Notes: generated by a model not told the origin, from the sequence alone. A stretch of DNA of 48,146 nt from Methylophilaceae bacterium (GCA_947379975.1 CANCPF010000013.1:1-48146), one strand, 5' to 3'. Positions 1 through 8,722 are shown, numbered from the stretch's first letter. Program-made: numbers and translations.

Positions 1-739
1 TACGCTGACGTCTTACCTCATATAAACAAATACCGCTCGCCACACTCACGTTCAAGCTTTCTACTGAGCCAAACATAGGAATAGTGACCAAGGCATCGCA
101 AGTTTCAGCGGTTAAACGACGAATACCATCACCTTCAGCTCCCAATACAATAGCGATTGGGCCATCTAGTTTAATATTTAACAGATTACTAGGCGCATCC
201 ATAGTGGTACCCACCACAAAAACGCCCGCCTCTTTAAGTTCGCGTATGGTTCTGGCTAAGTTTGTTACGGCAATAAACGGTACTGTTTCAGCCGCACCAC
301 TGGCAACTTTACGCACGGTTGCGTTCAATCCAACAGCTCTATCTTTAGGGGCAATAACGGCATGTACGCCCATGGCATCAGCCACACGCAAGCAAGCACC
401 TAGGTTATGCGGATCTTCTACGCCATCTAAAATTAAGAAAAATGGCGGCTCAGTTAAATCAGATTCCAAAATATCATGAATATCTTTATACGGAATTGGC
501 GTATCGACCACGCGGGCAATTACACCTTGATGACGGCCATTCATGCCAGCAATACCATCTAATCGCGCACGATCCACTTCCATGGTGCGTACGCCGGCGA
601 CTTCAGCCATTTTTAGCAAATCTTTCATACGCGCATCTAAGCGATCGCGGTCAATTAAAATCTCTTGCACACTTGCGCCGTGCTGGCGTAAACGGCTTAA
701 TACTGCATGAAAGCCAAATAAAATACGGGCATCGCTCAT
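1..739 (-). CDS. rlmB: 23S rRNA (guanosine-2'-O)-methyltransferase RlmB, 3' end cut by window edge
   Basis: SpoU/TrmH-family methyltransferase expected to 2'-O-methylate G2251 of 23S rRNA using SAM. The reading frame opens with MSDARILFGFHAVLSRLRQH at an ATG (737-739), preceded by AAGG about 8 bases upstream. The N-terminal substrate-binding domain is followed by the knotted SpoU domain: LDGVEDPHNLGACLRVAD, then VLGAEGDGIRRL and the final SLNVSVASGICLYEVRRQR. 246 codons are visible with no stop; the family is about 245-250 residues, so only the last few codons are probably missing. It lies 29 bases downstream of rnr on the same strand, the rnr-rlmB order seen in many proteobacteria, so the two are likely co-transcribed. 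Confidence 0.93.
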   Translation of the reverse strand, partial: MSDARILFGFHAVLSRLRQHGASVQEILIDRDRLDARMKDLLKMAEVAGVRTMEVDRARLDGIAGMNGRHQGVIARVVDTPIPYKDIHDILESDLTEPPFFLILDGVEDPHNLGACLRVADAMGVHAVIAPKDRAVGLNATVRKVASGAAETVPFIAVTNLARTIRELKEAGVFVVGTTMDAPSNLLNIKLDGPIAIVLGAEGDGIRRLTAETCDALVTIPMFGSVESLNVSVASGICLYEVRRQR

Positions 740-768
740 TTCATTACCTTAAATTAATATTTCGATTA

Positions 769-3330
769 CTAACGTTTAGTTGTTTTTTTATGACTTTTCT
801 TTGATTTGGTCGGTTTTGGTCCATTGTTAAAGGCCGGCTTACCTGCGCTTTGATCAGCAGGTTTACTACCAAACCTAGGCTTTCCATCACTGGCTTTAGT
901 TCCAGCTCTTGATTTTTCCGCGGAGCCCGCTTTACCAGAAGAGCTAGGTTTACCAGACGAACCAGCTTTGCCATAAGAATCAGGCTTACTAGAAGAACCA
1001 GACTTATTAGAAGATGCAGGCTTCGCGCCAAACCTACCATCAAATTTAACGCTGGATTTTACAGGTTTTTTATCACCCGCACGTAGTTTAATTGTAGTGC
1101 TCTCATTATCATAAATAACATTAGACTCACTATCTAAAACTATGTTTTTATTCACTAAAGTAAAATCAATCTTAGTGGTTTCTAAATCTACACGTACCAC
1201 CTTAATAGTCAATCTATCGCCTAAACGATAACGCACTCCGGTGCGCTCACCGGCCATTTCGTGGTGGGCTTTATCGTAATGAAAGTAATCATTACCTAGT
1301 TCAGTCACATGCAATAAGCCTTCTACGTAAACGCCATCTAAAGCTACAAACAAGCCAAAACTTGTTACGCCTGCCACTGTACCTTCAAACACATCGCCAA
1401 TTTTATCTTGCATGTAAAAGCATTTCAGCCAATTGGTCACGTCACGTGTGGCATCGTCTGCACGGCGCTCAGTCATTGAGCAATGAATGCCTAGCTCAGC
1501 CCAATCGCCAGCTTTATATTTATCACCGTTGATAACAGCTTTAATAGCACGATGGATTAACAAATCTGGATAACGACGAATAGGCGAAGTAAAGTGTGCA
1601 TAAGCCTCATACGCCAAGCCAAAATGGCCGACATTATCTGGGCTATAAACCGCTTGCTGCATAGAGCGCAACAACACCGTTTGTAACAATTGTGCATCTG
1701 GCCGCTCCTTGATTTTGGCCAGTAATTTGCCATAATCTTTTGCATGCGGAGAGTCACCACCGCCTACGCCAAAACCAAACTCGCTCATAAAGGTGCGTAA
1801 AAGCTCCAGCTTTTCTGGCGTAGGGCCTTCGTGTATACGATACAAAGCTGGATGCTCATGCGCTTTTAAAAAATCTGCAGCACACACATTGGCGGCCAGC
1901 ATGCACTCTTCAATCAGCTTATGCGCTTCATTACGTGAACTAGGTACTATCGTATCAATTTTGCCGTTATCGTTGAATATCATCACGGTTTCTGACGATT
2001 CAAATTCAATCGCACCACGCTTTTCTCGTTGCGTTAGCATTAATTGATAAACGCTATATAAATGCTGCAAATGCGGCATTAGCCATTCGTACTCTTTAGC
2101 AAGTTCGCCTTCAGGATTTTGTAAAATTTCATACACTTGCGTGTAAGTCATACGCGCTTTTGAGCGCATCACTGAAGGATAAAATTTATATTGCTTGACG
2201 ATGCCAGCACCGTCAACCTGCATATCGCAAATCATACAAAGTCGTTCGACATCTGCATTTAACGAGCATAAGCCGTTAGATAATGCTTCCGGTAACATTG
2301 GAATAACGCGTCGTGGAAAATAAACAGAATTACCACGATCAAACGCGCCTTTATCTAAAGCATCACCAGGTTTAACGTAGAAGCTCACATCAGCAATGGC
2401 GACCACTAAACGCCAGCCTTTTCCTTGTGGTTCTGCATAAACCGCATCATCAAAATCGCGTGCGGTTTCACCATCAATGGTAATCAGCGGCATTTCACGA
2501 CAATCTATGCGGTTTTTGAAATCGTTTGCTTGTACTAATTTTGGATAAGATTCGGCAAGACTGACCGCTTCCGCACTAAATTCATGTGGCAGATTATGCT
2601 TACGCAAGGCAATTTCAATTTCCATGCCGCTATCAGCATAATTACCTAAAATCTCAATGACTTTGCCCATAGGCTGGGCGTGCGCTGACGGTTGTTCAGT
2701 CAACTCTATCATCACCACTTGGCCTGACTTAGCATCCATATCTAAATGATATGGAATCAGAATGTCTTTATTAATACGCTTATCTTCAGCAGCAACAATC
2801 GTGACACCGCTAGTGCGAATCACTCTCCCTACCAGCTTTTGCGTACGACGCTCAAGCACTTCGACCAACTTACCTTCTGGTCGGCCTCTTCTATCTAAGC
2901 CGCTCATACGCACCATGGCACGGTCACCATGCATTACTTGAGCCATTTCCTTAGGACTTAAGAATAAATCTTCGCCATTCAACTTGGTTTTATCGTCAGG
3001 AATCAGAAATCCAAATCCATCAGGATGACCCTGAATCACACCCGAGATTAAATCTAACTTATCGGCGATACATAAAGCGCCTTTTCTATTTTGAATAATC
3101 TGACCTTCACGCTCCATGGCGTTTAGTCGTTTATTAAAAATATCGCGCTCATCATCGCTAATATCCAGTAAAACATACAACTGCTCGACGCTCAGGGGAA
3201 CGCCTTGATCAGTCATGGTTGTTAATATGAGCTCTCGACTCGGTAACGGCGTTTCATAACGACTCGCTTCGCGGTCTGCGTGAGGATCACTACTTCTTTT
3301 GTTTTTGTTACTATTTTTTGTCATTGACAA
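769..3330 (-). CDS. rnr: Ribonuclease R
   Basis: Processive 3'-5' exoribonuclease for structured RNA, acting in RNA decay and rRNA quality control. The 853 residues give an N-terminal winged helix (about 32-90), two cold-shock/OB domains (about 95-260), the RNB catalytic domain with ITIDGETARDFDDAV (acidic residues D286, D292, D294, D295) and HFTSPIRRYPDLLIHR (579-594), and an S1 domain (about 644-725). The last 100 residues are a low-complexity basic tail rich in Lys, Gly and Ser with repeats such as SSGKP/SSGKA. The first codon used here is TTG at 3330, 6 bases from AAAGG; an ATG at 3324 (12 bases from the same site) is a possible alternative. rlmB follows directly. Confidence 0.96.
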   Translation of the reverse strand: MSMTKNSNKNKRSSDPHADREASRYETPLPSRELILTTMTDQGVPLSVEQLYVLLDISDDERDIFNKRLNAMEREGQIIQNRKGALCIADKLDLISGVIQGHPDGFGFLIPDDKTKLNGEDLFLSPKEMAQVMHGDRAMVRMSGLDRRGRPEGKLVEVLERRTQKLVGRVIRTSGVTIVAAEDKRINKDILIPYHLDMDAKSGQVVMIELTEQPSAHAQPMGKVIEILGNYADSGMEIEIALRKHNLPHEFSAEAVSLAESYPKLVQANDFKNRIDCREMPLITIDGETARDFDDAVYAEPQGKGWRLVVAIADVSFYVKPGDALDKGAFDRGNSVYFPRRVIPMLPEALSNGLCSLNADVERLCMICDMQVDGAGIVKQYKFYPSVMRSKARMTYTQVYEILQNPEGELAKEYEWLMPHLQHLYSVYQLMLTQREKRGAIEFESSETVMIFNDNGKIDTIVPSSRNEAHKLIEECMLAANVCAADFLKAHEHPALYRIHEGPTPEKLELLRTFMSEFGFGVGGGDSPHAKDYGKLLAKIKERPDAQLLQTVLLRSMQQAVYSPDNVGHFGLAYEAYAHFTSPIRRYPDLLIHRAIKAVINGDKYKAGDWAELGIHCSMTERRADDATRDVTNWLKCFYMQDKIGDVFEGTVAGVTSFGLFVALDGVYVEGLLHVTELGNDYFHYDKAHHEMAGERTGVRYRLGDRLTIKVVRVDLETTKIDFTLVNKNIVLDSESNVIYDNESTTIKLRAGDKKPVKSSVKFDGRFGAKPASSNKSGSSSKPDSYGKAGSSGKPSSSGKAGSAEKSRAGTKASDGKPRFGSKPADQSAGKPAFNNGPKPTKSKKSHKKTTKR

Positions 3331-3558
3331 AGCTTACCTTTAATATAAAATTCAAAGCAATTCATAGGCTCTAAGGCAAAACCTTAGAATTACAAATCGT
3401 GAAAGCCAAAGCTTTCATGTATTACATGCCACAGTAAATTAAAATAACTTAGCTGTTACGCACAGACTTCAAGTCCTTTTGATATTGAGCGCAAAGCTTA
3501 AAAACTGCTTTTAGCACCCAATTAACATCACATTCTACTCTATTCACCGGAACTATTT
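3331..3558. promoter_or_regulatory. Divergent intergenic region rnr / S4 protein with two short hairpins
   Basis: This 228-base gap must hold the promoters of both divergent genes. On the rnr side it has two back-to-back perfect stem-loops: TCTAAGG/CCTTAGA around CAAAA (3370-3388) and TGAAAGC/GCTTTCA around CAAA (3400-3417). Both would lie in the rnr mRNA leader if transcription starts upstream of them. I could not assign confident -35/-10 boxes. Confidence 0.4.
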
Positions 3559-3774
3559 ATGTCACAAAATATTGAATTTGATTTAACCACAGAATATGTA
3601 GAGTTATGTAACCTACTAAAACTAGTCGGTTTAGCCGATAGCGGCGGCCGCGGCAAAACAATGGTAGCTGAAGGAATGGTAAAAGTTGACGGTGTAATAG
3701 AGACCAGAAAAACCGCCAAAATTCGTAAGAATCAAACTGTTTTAGTTGAGAATCATACTATTCAGGTCAAATAA
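3559..3774 (+). CDS. Small S4-domain RNA-binding protein (YbcJ-like)
   Basis: A 71-residue protein made of a single S4-like RNA-binding fold. The middle, LKLVGLADSGGRGKTMVAEG followed by KVDGVIETRKTAKIRKNQTV, matches the YbcJ family of stand-alone S4 proteins. RNA binding is known for the fold; the target is not known. The gene has its own strand, divergent from rnr, and is followed by the hairpin-rich region 3852-3935 before the oppositely oriented tRNA-Asp. The start ATG follows CCGGAAC about 7 bases upstream, a modest ribosome-binding site. Confidence 0.85.
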   Translation: MSQNIEFDLTTEYVELCNLLKLVGLADSGGRGKTMVAEGMVKVDGVIETRKTAKIRKNQTVLVENHTIQVK

Positions 3775-3851
3775 TGACGCTTACTTCCTTAAAGCTTCTA
3801 CTGAGGCATTAATGGGATAAAAATCTAATGTACGGTAATCTAAACATCCTT

Positions 3852-3893
3852 TTCTAGATTTTTCTAGAAAAGCCTTTATCTAGAAATCTAGAA
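3852..3893. repeat. Long palindrome built of four TCTAGA units
   Basis: The left arm (3852-3868) and right arm (3879-3893) are nearly perfect inverted repeats, with a two-base bulge and a small inner AAA/TTT extension around GCC. TCTAGA occurs four times (3853, 3863, 3879, 3887). It lies in the short gap between the S4 gene and the tRNA-Asp terminator. It lacks a T-tract on the plus strand, so it is not a standard terminator for the S4 gene. Confidence 0.6.
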
Positions 3894-3904
3894 CAAAAAA
3901 CAAA

Positions 3905-3935
3905 AAACCTGCTAACTCATAGAATTAGCAGGTTT
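3905..3935 (-). terminator. Rho-independent terminator of the hup-tRNA transcript (possibly bidirectional)
   Basis: Perfect 11-bp stem AAACCTGCTAA / TTAGCAGGTTT with a 9-base loop. Read on the minus strand it comes just after tRNA-Asp and is followed by a T-rich run (TTTTTTGTTTTTTG). It sits between convergent units, so it may also stop plus-strand transcription. Confidence 0.85.
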
Positions 3936-3944
3936 ATTTGATTT

Positions 3945-4021
3945 TGGCGGAGCGGACGGGACTCGAACCCGCGACCTCCTGCGTGACAGGCAGGCATTCT
4001 AACCAACTGAACTACCACTCC
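3945..4021 (-). tRNA. tRNA-Asp (GTC)
   Basis: A 77-base cloverleaf on the minus strand beginning GGAGTGG and ending CCGCTCC-G-CCA. The acceptor arms pair, the T-loop reads GGTTCGAGTCC, and the anticodon loop CTGTCAC gives anticodon GTC. The CCA end is encoded. It follows tRNA-Val on the same strand. Confidence 0.97.
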
Positions 4022-4125
4022 AAAACTCTTGCGCTCTTAATGTTACAAAAAAATAGAGAGCGCATAAACTACTAGCACTCTCAACTTTTAAATTAGGAAA
4101 GTCTTAGTCACATTTTGTTGGTTTT

Positions 4126-4201
4126 TGGTGGGTGCTAACGGGGTCGAACCGCTGACATTCGCCTTGTAAGGGCGACGCTCTACCAACTGAGCTAAGCACC
4201 C
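4126..4201 (-). tRNA. tRNA-Val (TAC)
   Basis: A 76-base minus-strand cloverleaf beginning GGGTGCT and ending AGCACCC-A-CCA, with anticodon loop CTTACAA giving TAC. The D-arm TAGCTCAGTTGGTAGAGC and T-arm GGTTCGACCCC are standard. It lies between hup and tRNA-Asp and is flanked by a 9-bp inverted repeat (4115-4123 and 4206-4214) that could lengthen the acceptor stem in the precursor. Confidence 0.97.
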
Positions 4202-4219
4202 GCTTAACCAACAAGAACG

Positions 4220-4492
4220 CTAGTTTACAGCATCCTTAAGTGCTTTACCAGCCCTAAATTTAGGAGAATTTGCAGCCTTGATGCTGATCGTTTCTCCGGT
4301 ACGTGGATTACGGCCATTTCTAGCTTCACGCTTACCTACATAAAATGTACCAAAACCAATCAAAGTCACCAAATCGCCACTTTTCATCGCTTTTGTAATG
4401 GAAGCGGTGGTTGCATCTAACGCACGTCCAGCTGCTGCTTTTGAAATGCCTGCAGCGTTTGCAATATCATCAATCAGTTCAGATTTATTCAT
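4220..4492 (-). CDS. hup: DNA-binding protein HU
   Basis: Ninety-residue histone-like nucleoid protein, exact family length, with the HU/IHF signature GFGTFYVGKREARNGRNPRTG in the DNA-embracing beta arms. It begins MNKSELIDDIANAAGIS and ends KALKDAVN. HU dimers bend and compact DNA with little sequence preference. The start ATG is preceded by AGGGG. It is downstream of lon on the same strand and upstream of two tRNA genes, a common betaproteobacterial arrangement, but has its own near-consensus promoter at 4563-4592. Confidence 0.96.
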   Translation of the reverse strand: MNKSELIDDIANAAGISKAAAGRALDATTASITKAMKSGDLVTLIGFGTFYVGKREARNGRNPRTGETISIKAANSPKFRAGKALKDAVN

Positions 4493-4530
4493 GTGTAATC
4501 CCCTATTAAGGCTGGTTAAATAAAGACTAG

Positions 4531-4565
4531 AAAGTTATACGAGTAATTTACACTCGTATAACTTT
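4531..4565. repeat. Perfect 14-bp inverted repeat between lon and hup
   Basis: AAAGTTATACGAGT (4531-4544) and its exact reverse complement (4552-4565) flank a 7-base spacer. It could be the lon terminator, although the T-tract is poor. It also overlaps the -10 box of the predicted hup promoter and the likely start point, as an operator would. Confidence 0.7.
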
Positions 4566-4592
4566 ATATCAAGCCTACAAAGGCCCTGTCAA
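4563..4592 (-). promoter_or_regulatory. Sigma-70 promoter for hup
   Basis: On the minus strand a perfect -35 TTGACA (4587-4592) is separated by 18 bases from TATAAA (4563-4568). Transcription would start near 4556, about 64 bases ahead of the hup ATG. Confidence 0.7.
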
Positions 4593-4622
4593 GCATTTAT
4601 AAAACTATATTACACTTATTTT

Positions 4623-7070
4623 TTAGTGCTTAGTCGCATCAGCAGTTTCTGCTGACTTATCCGCAACTTGAGCGTCCTTAGCGGCCAACTCATTTACCAC
4701 TAAACTTTCAGGCAAAGGCTGTGGTTGTGATGCTAAAGCTAAAGCTAATACTTCATCAATCCATTGCACAGGATGAATCTCTAACTTGTTTTTGATATTC
4801 TCTGGAATGTCAGCGAGATCTTTAACATTTTGCTGTGGTATCAATACCGTTTTGATTCCACCTCTATGTGCCGCAAGCAATTTCTCTTTCAATCCACCAA
4901 TAGGCAACACTTCACCTCTTAGTGTAATTTCACCTGTCATGGCCACATCTGCACGCACAGGAATGCCAGTAAGAATAGAAACTAGTGCGGTAGTAATGGC
5001 AATACCTGCGCTTGGCCCGTCTTTTGGTGTGGCGCCTTCTGGGAAGTGAATGTGAATGTCATTTTTCTCATAAAAGTCATGCGCAATACCTAAGCGCTTG
5101 GTGCGACTACGCACAACGCTCATGGCCGCTTGCGTTGATTCTTGCATCACATCACCTAGCTTACCAGTCGTAGTTGTTTTGCCTTTACCCGGCAACAATA
5201 CCGCTTCAATGGTAAGTAATTCACCGCCAACAGAGGTCCAAGCTAAGCCAGTTACCTGCCCTACCTGGTCTTCTTTAGCGGCAACACCGTAATCAAAGCG
5301 CTGAATGCCGAGATATTTATCTAAGTTTTTAGGCGTTACACTAATTTTCTTAGTCGCTTTAGCACCTTCTTTGGCTTTAGTAGTAATTAATTCTTTTACC
5401 ACTTTCCGACAAATTTTAGATATTTCTTGCTCTAATTTACGCACACCCGCTTCGCGTGTATAAAAACGCACCACATCGCGAATGGCTGGCTCAGAAACAT
5501 TAATTTCATGCTCTTGTAATCCATGTGATCTTAGCTGTTTAGGCAATAAATAACGCATCGCGATATTCACTTTTTCATCTTCGGTATAGCCAGCAAGATG
5601 AATAATTTCCATACGATCCAATAAAGCCGCAGGAATATTCATTGAGTTTGCCGTAGCGACAAACATCACGTCAGATAAATCATATTCCACTTCAACATAA
5701 TGGTCGGCAAACGTATGATTTTGCTCAGGATCTAAAACCTCTAATAAAGCAGAAGATGGATCACCTCTAAAGTCTTGACCCAACTTATCCACTTCATCTA
5801 ATAAGAAAAGTGGATTTTTAACGCCAACTTTAGTCATGCTTTGTAAAATCTTACCTGGCATAGAGCCAATGTAAGTACGCCTATGGCCACGTATTTCAGA
5901 TTCATCACGCATACCACCTAAGGCCATACGGACAAATTTACGGTTAACCGCTTTGGCGATACTTTGGCCTAATGAAGTTTTACCCACGCCTGGCGGACCC
6001 ACTAGACATAAAATCGGTGCTTTAATTTTATCTACCCGTTGTTGCACAGCTAAATACTCAACGATGCGTTCTTTCACTTTATCTAAGCCGTAATGGTCGT
6101 CATCTAAGATAGCTTCGGCAGCCAATAGATTTTTACTGATTTTTGTTTTTTTCTTCCATGGAAGATTAATCAGAATATCAATATAGTTACGCACCACAGA
6201 AGCTTCTGCCGACATTGGTGACATAAGCTTTAATTTCTTCAGCTCACTAGTTACTTTAGCTAACGCATCTTTTGGCATACGCGCAGCTTCAATGCGTTTT
6301 TCTAACTCTTCCATTTCCGCATTTTCATCTTGCTCGCCAAGTTCTTTCTGAATGGCTTTTACTTGCTCGTTTAAATAATACTCACGTTGTGTTTTCTCCA
6401 TTTGGCGTTTAACACGGCCGCGGATACGTTTTTCAACTTGCAGAATATCAATCTCGCCTTCCATCAGGCGTAGCAAATGCTCTAAACGCTCAGCGACACT
6501 AAACATTTCAAGTATTTTTTGCTTCTCATCCAGCTTCAAAGTTAAATGTGCGGCGATGGTATCGGCCAAACGGCTCGCTTCATCAATAGAAGCAAGCGAA
6601 GTCAAAATTTCCGGCGGAATCTTTTTATTGAGCTTGACGTATTGGTCAAACTGGGCAAAAACCGTACGCATTAAAGCTTGGATTTCAATATCACTGGCTG
6701 AGTCTTCTATCAACTCAGCATGCGCGGCAAAGCACTCTTCTGTTTCTACAAAGCCGGTAACTTTAACGCGCTGTATGCCTTCCACCAAAACTTTAACGGT
6801 ACCGTCTGGCAATTTAAGCATTTGCAGTACGGTAGCAATCGTGCCGACTTCATAAAGATCATTAGCCTCAGGCTCGTCTTTATTAGCTGATTTTTGTGCG
6901 ACCAATAAAATGCGCTTATCTCCTTCTGAGGCTATTTCAAGTGCCTTGACGGATTTAGTGCGGCCTACAAATAATGGAATAACTAAATGCGGATATACAA
7001 CAACATCGCGCAGTGGCAACACCGGCAACATTCCGTTTTCGGATGTATATGAAGGAAATAATTGTGTCAT
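4623..7070 (-). CDS. lon: ATP-dependent protease Lon
   Basis: AAA+ serine protease that degrades misfolded and regulatory proteins in the cytoplasm. Numbered from ATG 7070 (815 residues): N-terminal LON substrate domain (about 14-205), coiled helical region, Walker A GPPGVGKT (358-365), Walker B FLLDEVDK (422-429), and the protease domain with catalytic S686 in PKDGPSAG and K728 in IGGLKEK. I chose ATG 7070 (MTQLFPSYTS) because AGAGG lies 7 bases upstream; an in-frame TTG at 7094 has no ribosome-binding site. A heat-shock-like promoter lies 65-100 bases upstream. hup follows, and clpX, clpP and tig lie upstream on the same strand. Confidence 0.97.
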   Translation of the reverse strand: MTQLFPSYTSENGMLPVLPLRDVVVYPHLVIPLFVGRTKSVKALEIASEGDKRILLVAQKSANKDEPEANDLYEVGTIATVLQMLKLPDGTVKVLVEGIQRVKVTGFVETEECFAAHAELIEDSASDIEIQALMRTVFAQFDQYVKLNKKIPPEILTSLASIDEASRLADTIAAHLTLKLDEKQKILEMFSVAERLEHLLRLMEGEIDILQVEKRIRGRVKRQMEKTQREYYLNEQVKAIQKELGEQDENAEMEELEKRIEAARMPKDALAKVTSELKKLKLMSPMSAEASVVRNYIDILINLPWKKKTKISKNLLAAEAILDDDHYGLDKVKERIVEYLAVQQRVDKIKAPILCLVGPPGVGKTSLGQSIAKAVNRKFVRMALGGMRDESEIRGHRRTYIGSMPGKILQSMTKVGVKNPLFLLDEVDKLGQDFRGDPSSALLEVLDPEQNHTFADHYVEVEYDLSDVMFVATANSMNIPAALLDRMEIIHLAGYTEDEKVNIAMRYLLPKQLRSHGLQEHEINVSEPAIRDVVRFYTREAGVRKLEQEISKICRKVVKELITTKAKEGAKATKKISVTPKNLDKYLGIQRFDYGVAAKEDQVGQVTGLAWTSVGGELLTIEAVLLPGKGKTTTTGKLGDVMQESTQAAMSVVRSRTKRLGIAHDFYEKNDIHIHFPEGATPKDGPSAGIAITTALVSILTGIPVRADVAMTGEITLRGEVLPIGGLKEKLLAAHRGGIKTVLIPQQNVKDLADIPENIKNKLEIHPVQWIDEVLALALASQPQPLPESLVVNELAAKDAQVADKSAETADATKH

Positions 7071-7137
7071 GAATAGACCTCTAAAATTAAGCAATCAAAT
7101 TAAGTAATCAAGTTATGCAAAAAACGTATATACGTAA

Positions 7138-7170
7138 GATGATGGGGCTGAATCCCGTCTCTTCAACCCT
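7138..7170 (-). promoter_or_regulatory. Sigma-32-type heat-shock promoter for lon
   Basis: On the minus strand GGGTTGAAG (7161-7169) is followed after a 14-base spacer by CCCCATCAT (CCCCAT at 7142-7147). This closely matches the RpoH consensus CTTGAA / CCCCAT. The start point would be near 7132, about 60 bases before the lon ATG. Lon is a classic RpoH target. Confidence 0.75.
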
Positions 7171-7384
7171 TAATTTATTAATATTAAACCTTAATTAATG
7201 CCTAAACATAAATTAAAAATTTAAATATAAAAAATAAGAGATTAGAACTTGGAGCCTAAAAACGCGAAGTAAATATTATTGTGAAACGGTACTAGCAAGA
7301 GTAACTTTTAAAAGCAAATTCTAAGTTAAAACTAACTGACAATTATGTTATATCGCCAGATAGTTTTAGCAATGCGCACGGACG

Positions 7385-8689
7385 TTAGCCTACAGCCTCT
7401 TCACCTAAGCTTGCTTCTGGGCTCACTTCTGGTTTATCTGCATAAATCAAAATCGGCGTTCCGTCACCGCGAATAACGCCTTCATCAATCACTACTTTAC
7501 TCAAGTTTTTGAGCGATGGTAGCTCGTACATGATTTCTAGTAATGAGTGTTCCATAATAGAGCGCAAACCACGCGCACCGGTTTTACGCTCTAGGGCTTT
7601 TTTAGCGATTAAGAGTAATGCGGCTTCTCTAAACTCTAAATCTACCCCTTCCATCTTGAATAATTTGATGTATTGCTTGGTTAGTGCATTTTTAGGTGCG
7701 GTTAGAATAGTCATTAAAGCAGCTTCATCTAATGATTCTAGCGTCGCAACTACCGGCAATCTGCCGATAAACTCTGGAATCAAACCAAATTTAATCAAAT
7801 CGCCAGGCTCAACATCTCTAAGCACTGCGCCGATTTCACGCACATCAGCCTTGCCTTTAACTTCTGCACCAAAACCTATGCCGCCTTTTTCTGAGCGTAG
7901 ACGAATAACCTTCTCTAGGCCATCAAATGCACCGCCACAAATAAACAGAATATTAGTCGTGTCTAATTGCACAAATTCCTGATTAGGATGCTTACGGCCA
8001 CCCTGTGGAGGAATTGACGCGACAGTACCTTCAATAAGCTTGAGTAAAGCCTGCTGAACGCCTTCACCCGATACATCACGCGTGATAGATGCATTTTCTG
8101 ATTTGCGAGAAATTTTATCAACTTCATCAATGTAGACTATGCCACGCTTAGCTTTTTCGACATCGTAATCACATTTTTGCAGTAATTTTTGCATAATGTT
8201 CTCAACGTCTTCGCCCACATAACCGGCTTCGGTTAAGGTAGTCGCATCCGCCATCACAAACGGCACATCTAGTACTCTGGCTAAGGTTTGTGCTAACAAT
8301 GTTTTACCGGAGCCGGTTGGGCCGATCAATAAAATGTTACTTTTTGAGATTTCAACTTCGTCTTTTTGACCGCCATTAGCCAAATTATTATGACCTAAGC
8401 GTTTGTAGTGGTTGTAAACCGCCACAGCTAAATTCTTTTTAGCGTGGGTTTGGCCAATCACATATTGATCCAATATCTTACAAATCTCTTGTGGCGTAGG
8501 CAAGCTGTCTTCAGCTGACTTTAAACCGTCAGTTGTTTGCGCCTCTTCTTTAATGATGTCGTTGCATAAATCAACGCACTCATTGCACACAAATACAGAA
8601 GGTCCTGCAATAAGTTTTTTAACTTCGTGTTGGCTTTTGCCACAAAATGAACAATAAAGTAATTTATCGCCGTCGTTTTTAGTCGCCAT
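7385..8689 (-). CDS. clpX: ATP-dependent Clp protease ATP-binding subunit ClpX
   Basis: AAA+ unfoldase that feeds substrates to ClpP. The 434 residues show the N-terminal zinc-binding domain (C13, C16, C35, C38), Walker A GPTGSGKT (123-130), Walker B IVYIDEVD (184-191), the IGF loop (GGIGFGAEVKG) that docks into ClpP, and the sensor-2 stretch RKTGARGLRSIMEH. Length is normal. The ATG at 8689 is preceded by a strong AGGAGG site. It is downstream of clpP, separated by 134 bases that include an 11-bp perfect hairpin, so its level may be uncoupled from clpP. Confidence 0.97.
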   Translation of the reverse strand: MATKNDGDKLLYCSFCGKSQHEVKKLIAGPSVFVCNECVDLCNDIIKEEAQTTDGLKSAEDSLPTPQEICKILDQYVIGQTHAKKNLAVAVYNHYKRLGHNNLANGGQKDEVEISKSNILLIGPTGSGKTLLAQTLARVLDVPFVMADATTLTEAGYVGEDVENIMQKLLQKCDYDVEKAKRGIVYIDEVDKISRKSENASITRDVSGEGVQQALLKLIEGTVASIPPQGGRKHPNQEFVQLDTTNILFICGGAFDGLEKVIRLRSEKGGIGFGAEVKGKADVREIGAVLRDVEPGDLIKFGLIPEFIGRLPVVATLESLDEAALMTILTAPKNALTKQYIKLFKMEGVDLEFREAALLLIAKKALERKTGARGLRSIMEHSLLEIMYELPSLKNLSKVVIDEGVIRGDGTPILIYADKPEVSPEASLGEEAVG

Positions 8690-8722
8690 CGATTACCTCC
8701 TATTAAATGCTGTTTGAATGGA

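Noticed and set aside
3945..4201. tRNA genes as integration site for the betaine island
   Set aside because: The tRNAs are 7 kb away from the island, are intact, and no integrase or repeated tRNA 3' end was seen at the island borders.
7071..7094. Eight-codon upstream extension of lon from a TTG
   Set aside because: No ribosome-binding site; ATG 7070 has AGAGG at good spacing and gives the usual N-terminus.
7509..7982. 157-codon open frame antisense to clpX
   Set aside because: Fully inside clpX, serine-rich shadow translation, no family resemblance.
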